Shown piece by piece: positions 5,566-5,866 of a stretch of 5,866 bases of DNA; the first letter of the stretch is position 1; each line of letters opens with the position of its first letter. The stretch lies in contig CANBTO010000345.1 of assembly GCA_947372405.1 (NCBI GenBank), positions 1 through 5,866 on the forward strand, in the 5' to 3' direction. Origin of the DNA: Verrucomicrobiaceae bacterium. Lineage in GTDB: Bacteria; Verrucomicrobiota; Verrucomicrobiae; Verrucomicrobiales; Akkermansiaceae. The translations under genes were made by a program, and so were the position numbers. The notes beneath the pieces were generated by a model. That model was not told the DNA's origin and made no database searches. It saw only the letters and a list, made by a program, of their open reading frames with translations.

Positions 5566-5741
5566 AACGCCGCGAGCATGTCCGGGAATCGCCGGAGGGC
5601 AAGCCAATCGTCTGCAATCGCAGTCGTGGACTTCAGTTGGCTCTTCCGTCTCAACGATTGGATTGCCGTCCTCGGCCTCATTTGGGAAGAATGATGTTTT
5701 GTGGGTTGCGACAGACGCCGCACCGCGTAGGATTTCGTACT
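5566..5741. other. trpE upstream region, no supported gene
   Basis: No convincing gene is present. The trpE frame stays open upstream to a stop at 5742-5740 but offers no ATG. On the plus strand TTGCGA (5706-5711), a 16-base spacer and TAGGAT (5728-5733) form a weak promoter-like pair just before the ATG at 5742. On the minus strand TTCAGA (5767-5762), a 17-base spacer and CATAGT (5744-5739) form an equally weak pair that could serve trpE with a long leader. Both are by-eye predictions at chance-level strength. Confidence 0.3.
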
Positions 5742-5866
5742 ATGCCCCAAAACGTCACGGTTCTGAATCAAAAAATTTCTTTACGGGCTGGAGATCAGGA
5801 CGAATATACAAAGTATATGAATGGCGATTGCTCCGACTTATCTCAGGGCATGGGAACAAATCCCAT
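5742..5866 (+). CDS. Possible 5' end of an unrecognised gene, cut by window edge
   Basis: From ATG at 5742 the frame stays open for 41 codons to the window end, starting MPQNVTVLNQKISLRAGDQD. I do not recognise the product. The visible part is polar and has no signal peptide or membrane segment. An AGGA lies nine bases before the ATG and could be a weak ribosome binding site. A promoter-like pair lies at 5706-5733. The stretch is divergent from trpE, which is a natural place for a gene to begin. Forty-one open codons could arise by chance, and two short inverted repeats inside it may mean the region is regulatory instead. Confidence 0.3.
   Translation, partial: MPQNVTVLNQKISLRAGDQDEYTKYMNGDCSDLSQGMGTNP
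5804..5818. repeat. Short perfect inverted repeat ATATAC-AAA-GTATAT
   Basis: Six-base arms with a three-base centre lie upstream of trpE and inside the possible edge gene. The size and symmetry suit an operator, but nothing nearby identifies a ligand. AT-rich palindromes of this size also arise by chance. Confidence 0.3.
5850..5866. repeat. Inverted repeat ATGGGA-ACAAA-TCCCAT ending at the window edge
   Basis: Perfect six-base arms surround a five-base loop. The right arm ends on the last base, so no sequence outside the loop can be compared on that side. It may be part of a longer hairpin or a coincidence. Confidence 0.3.

Noticed and set aside
5566..5607. TTG at 5607 as the trpE start
   Set aside because: It adds 14 residues rich in Pro and Gly that do not resemble TrpE N-termini, and it has no ribosome binding site. 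It is not excluded.
4666..5694. 342-codon plus-strand open frame opposite trpE
   Set aside because: Its composition is that of a complement of a real gene and no family motif is seen. The minus strand carries a complete TrpE with all motifs.
5608..5741. trp leader peptide or attenuator before trpE
   Set aside because: No run of Trp codons and no terminator-antiterminator stems are visible on the minus strand.
1..5866. CRISPR array, tRNA, rRNA, transposase or phage genes
   Set aside because: None was found on reading both strands; the only repeats are the short spacer repeats listed.

Overview
The window looks like chromosomal DNA from the Planctomycetes-Verrucomicrobia group, most likely Verrucomicrobia. 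Three things suggest this. There is a minimal bacterial microcompartment (BMC) cluster of the type known from that group (PduL phosphotransacylase, two BMC-H shell proteins, acetate kinase, divergent DeoR regulator). Start codons generally lack a Shine-Dalgarno sequence. Spacers are built from short degenerate repeats with motifs such as ACACGGAT. The placement is an inference from gene content and sequence style; no search was run.

Layout. Positions 1-2491 (minus strand) form one probable operon transcribed right to left: pduL, BMC-H, BMC-H, ackA, with gaps of 30, 45 and 45 bases. The ackA 3' end is cut by the window edge, and further operon genes may lie beyond it. A compact 85-base divergent control region (2492-2576) separates pduL from a plus-strand DeoR-family regulator (2577-3239). 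The regulator has an in-frame TAA. A recognisable DeoR C-terminus of 32 codons continues in the same frame after it (3240-3338), so the regulator appears truncated by a point mutation or base error. Positions 3353-5565 (minus strand) hold trpG and trpE, the two anthranilate synthase subunits, in the order trpE then trpG. A 149-base spacer between them carries a large imperfect inverted repeat. The right end (5566-5866) is trpE upstream sequence plus the possible start of an unrecognised plus-strand gene.

How the genes work together. In characterised BMCs of this type, which degrade fucose and rhamnose, an aldolase makes lactaldehyde and an aldehyde dehydrogenase inside the shell makes an acyl-CoA. 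PduL then swaps CoA for phosphate, recycling CoA inside the shell, and the kinase makes ATP from the acyl phosphate. This window holds the last two enzymes, two hexameric shell tiles and the sugar-type regulator. The aldolase, the dehydrogenase and the pentameric vertex proteins are not here. The trp genes are an unrelated neighbouring unit that converges on the regulator gene.

Most notable observations: the in-frame stop in the DeoR gene; a perfect TTGAC-AA-GTCAA palindrome that places back-to-back -35 boxes in the divergent promoter; an acetate kinase with several substituted active-site residues; and two shell proteins with different pore loops. I found no wholly new system.
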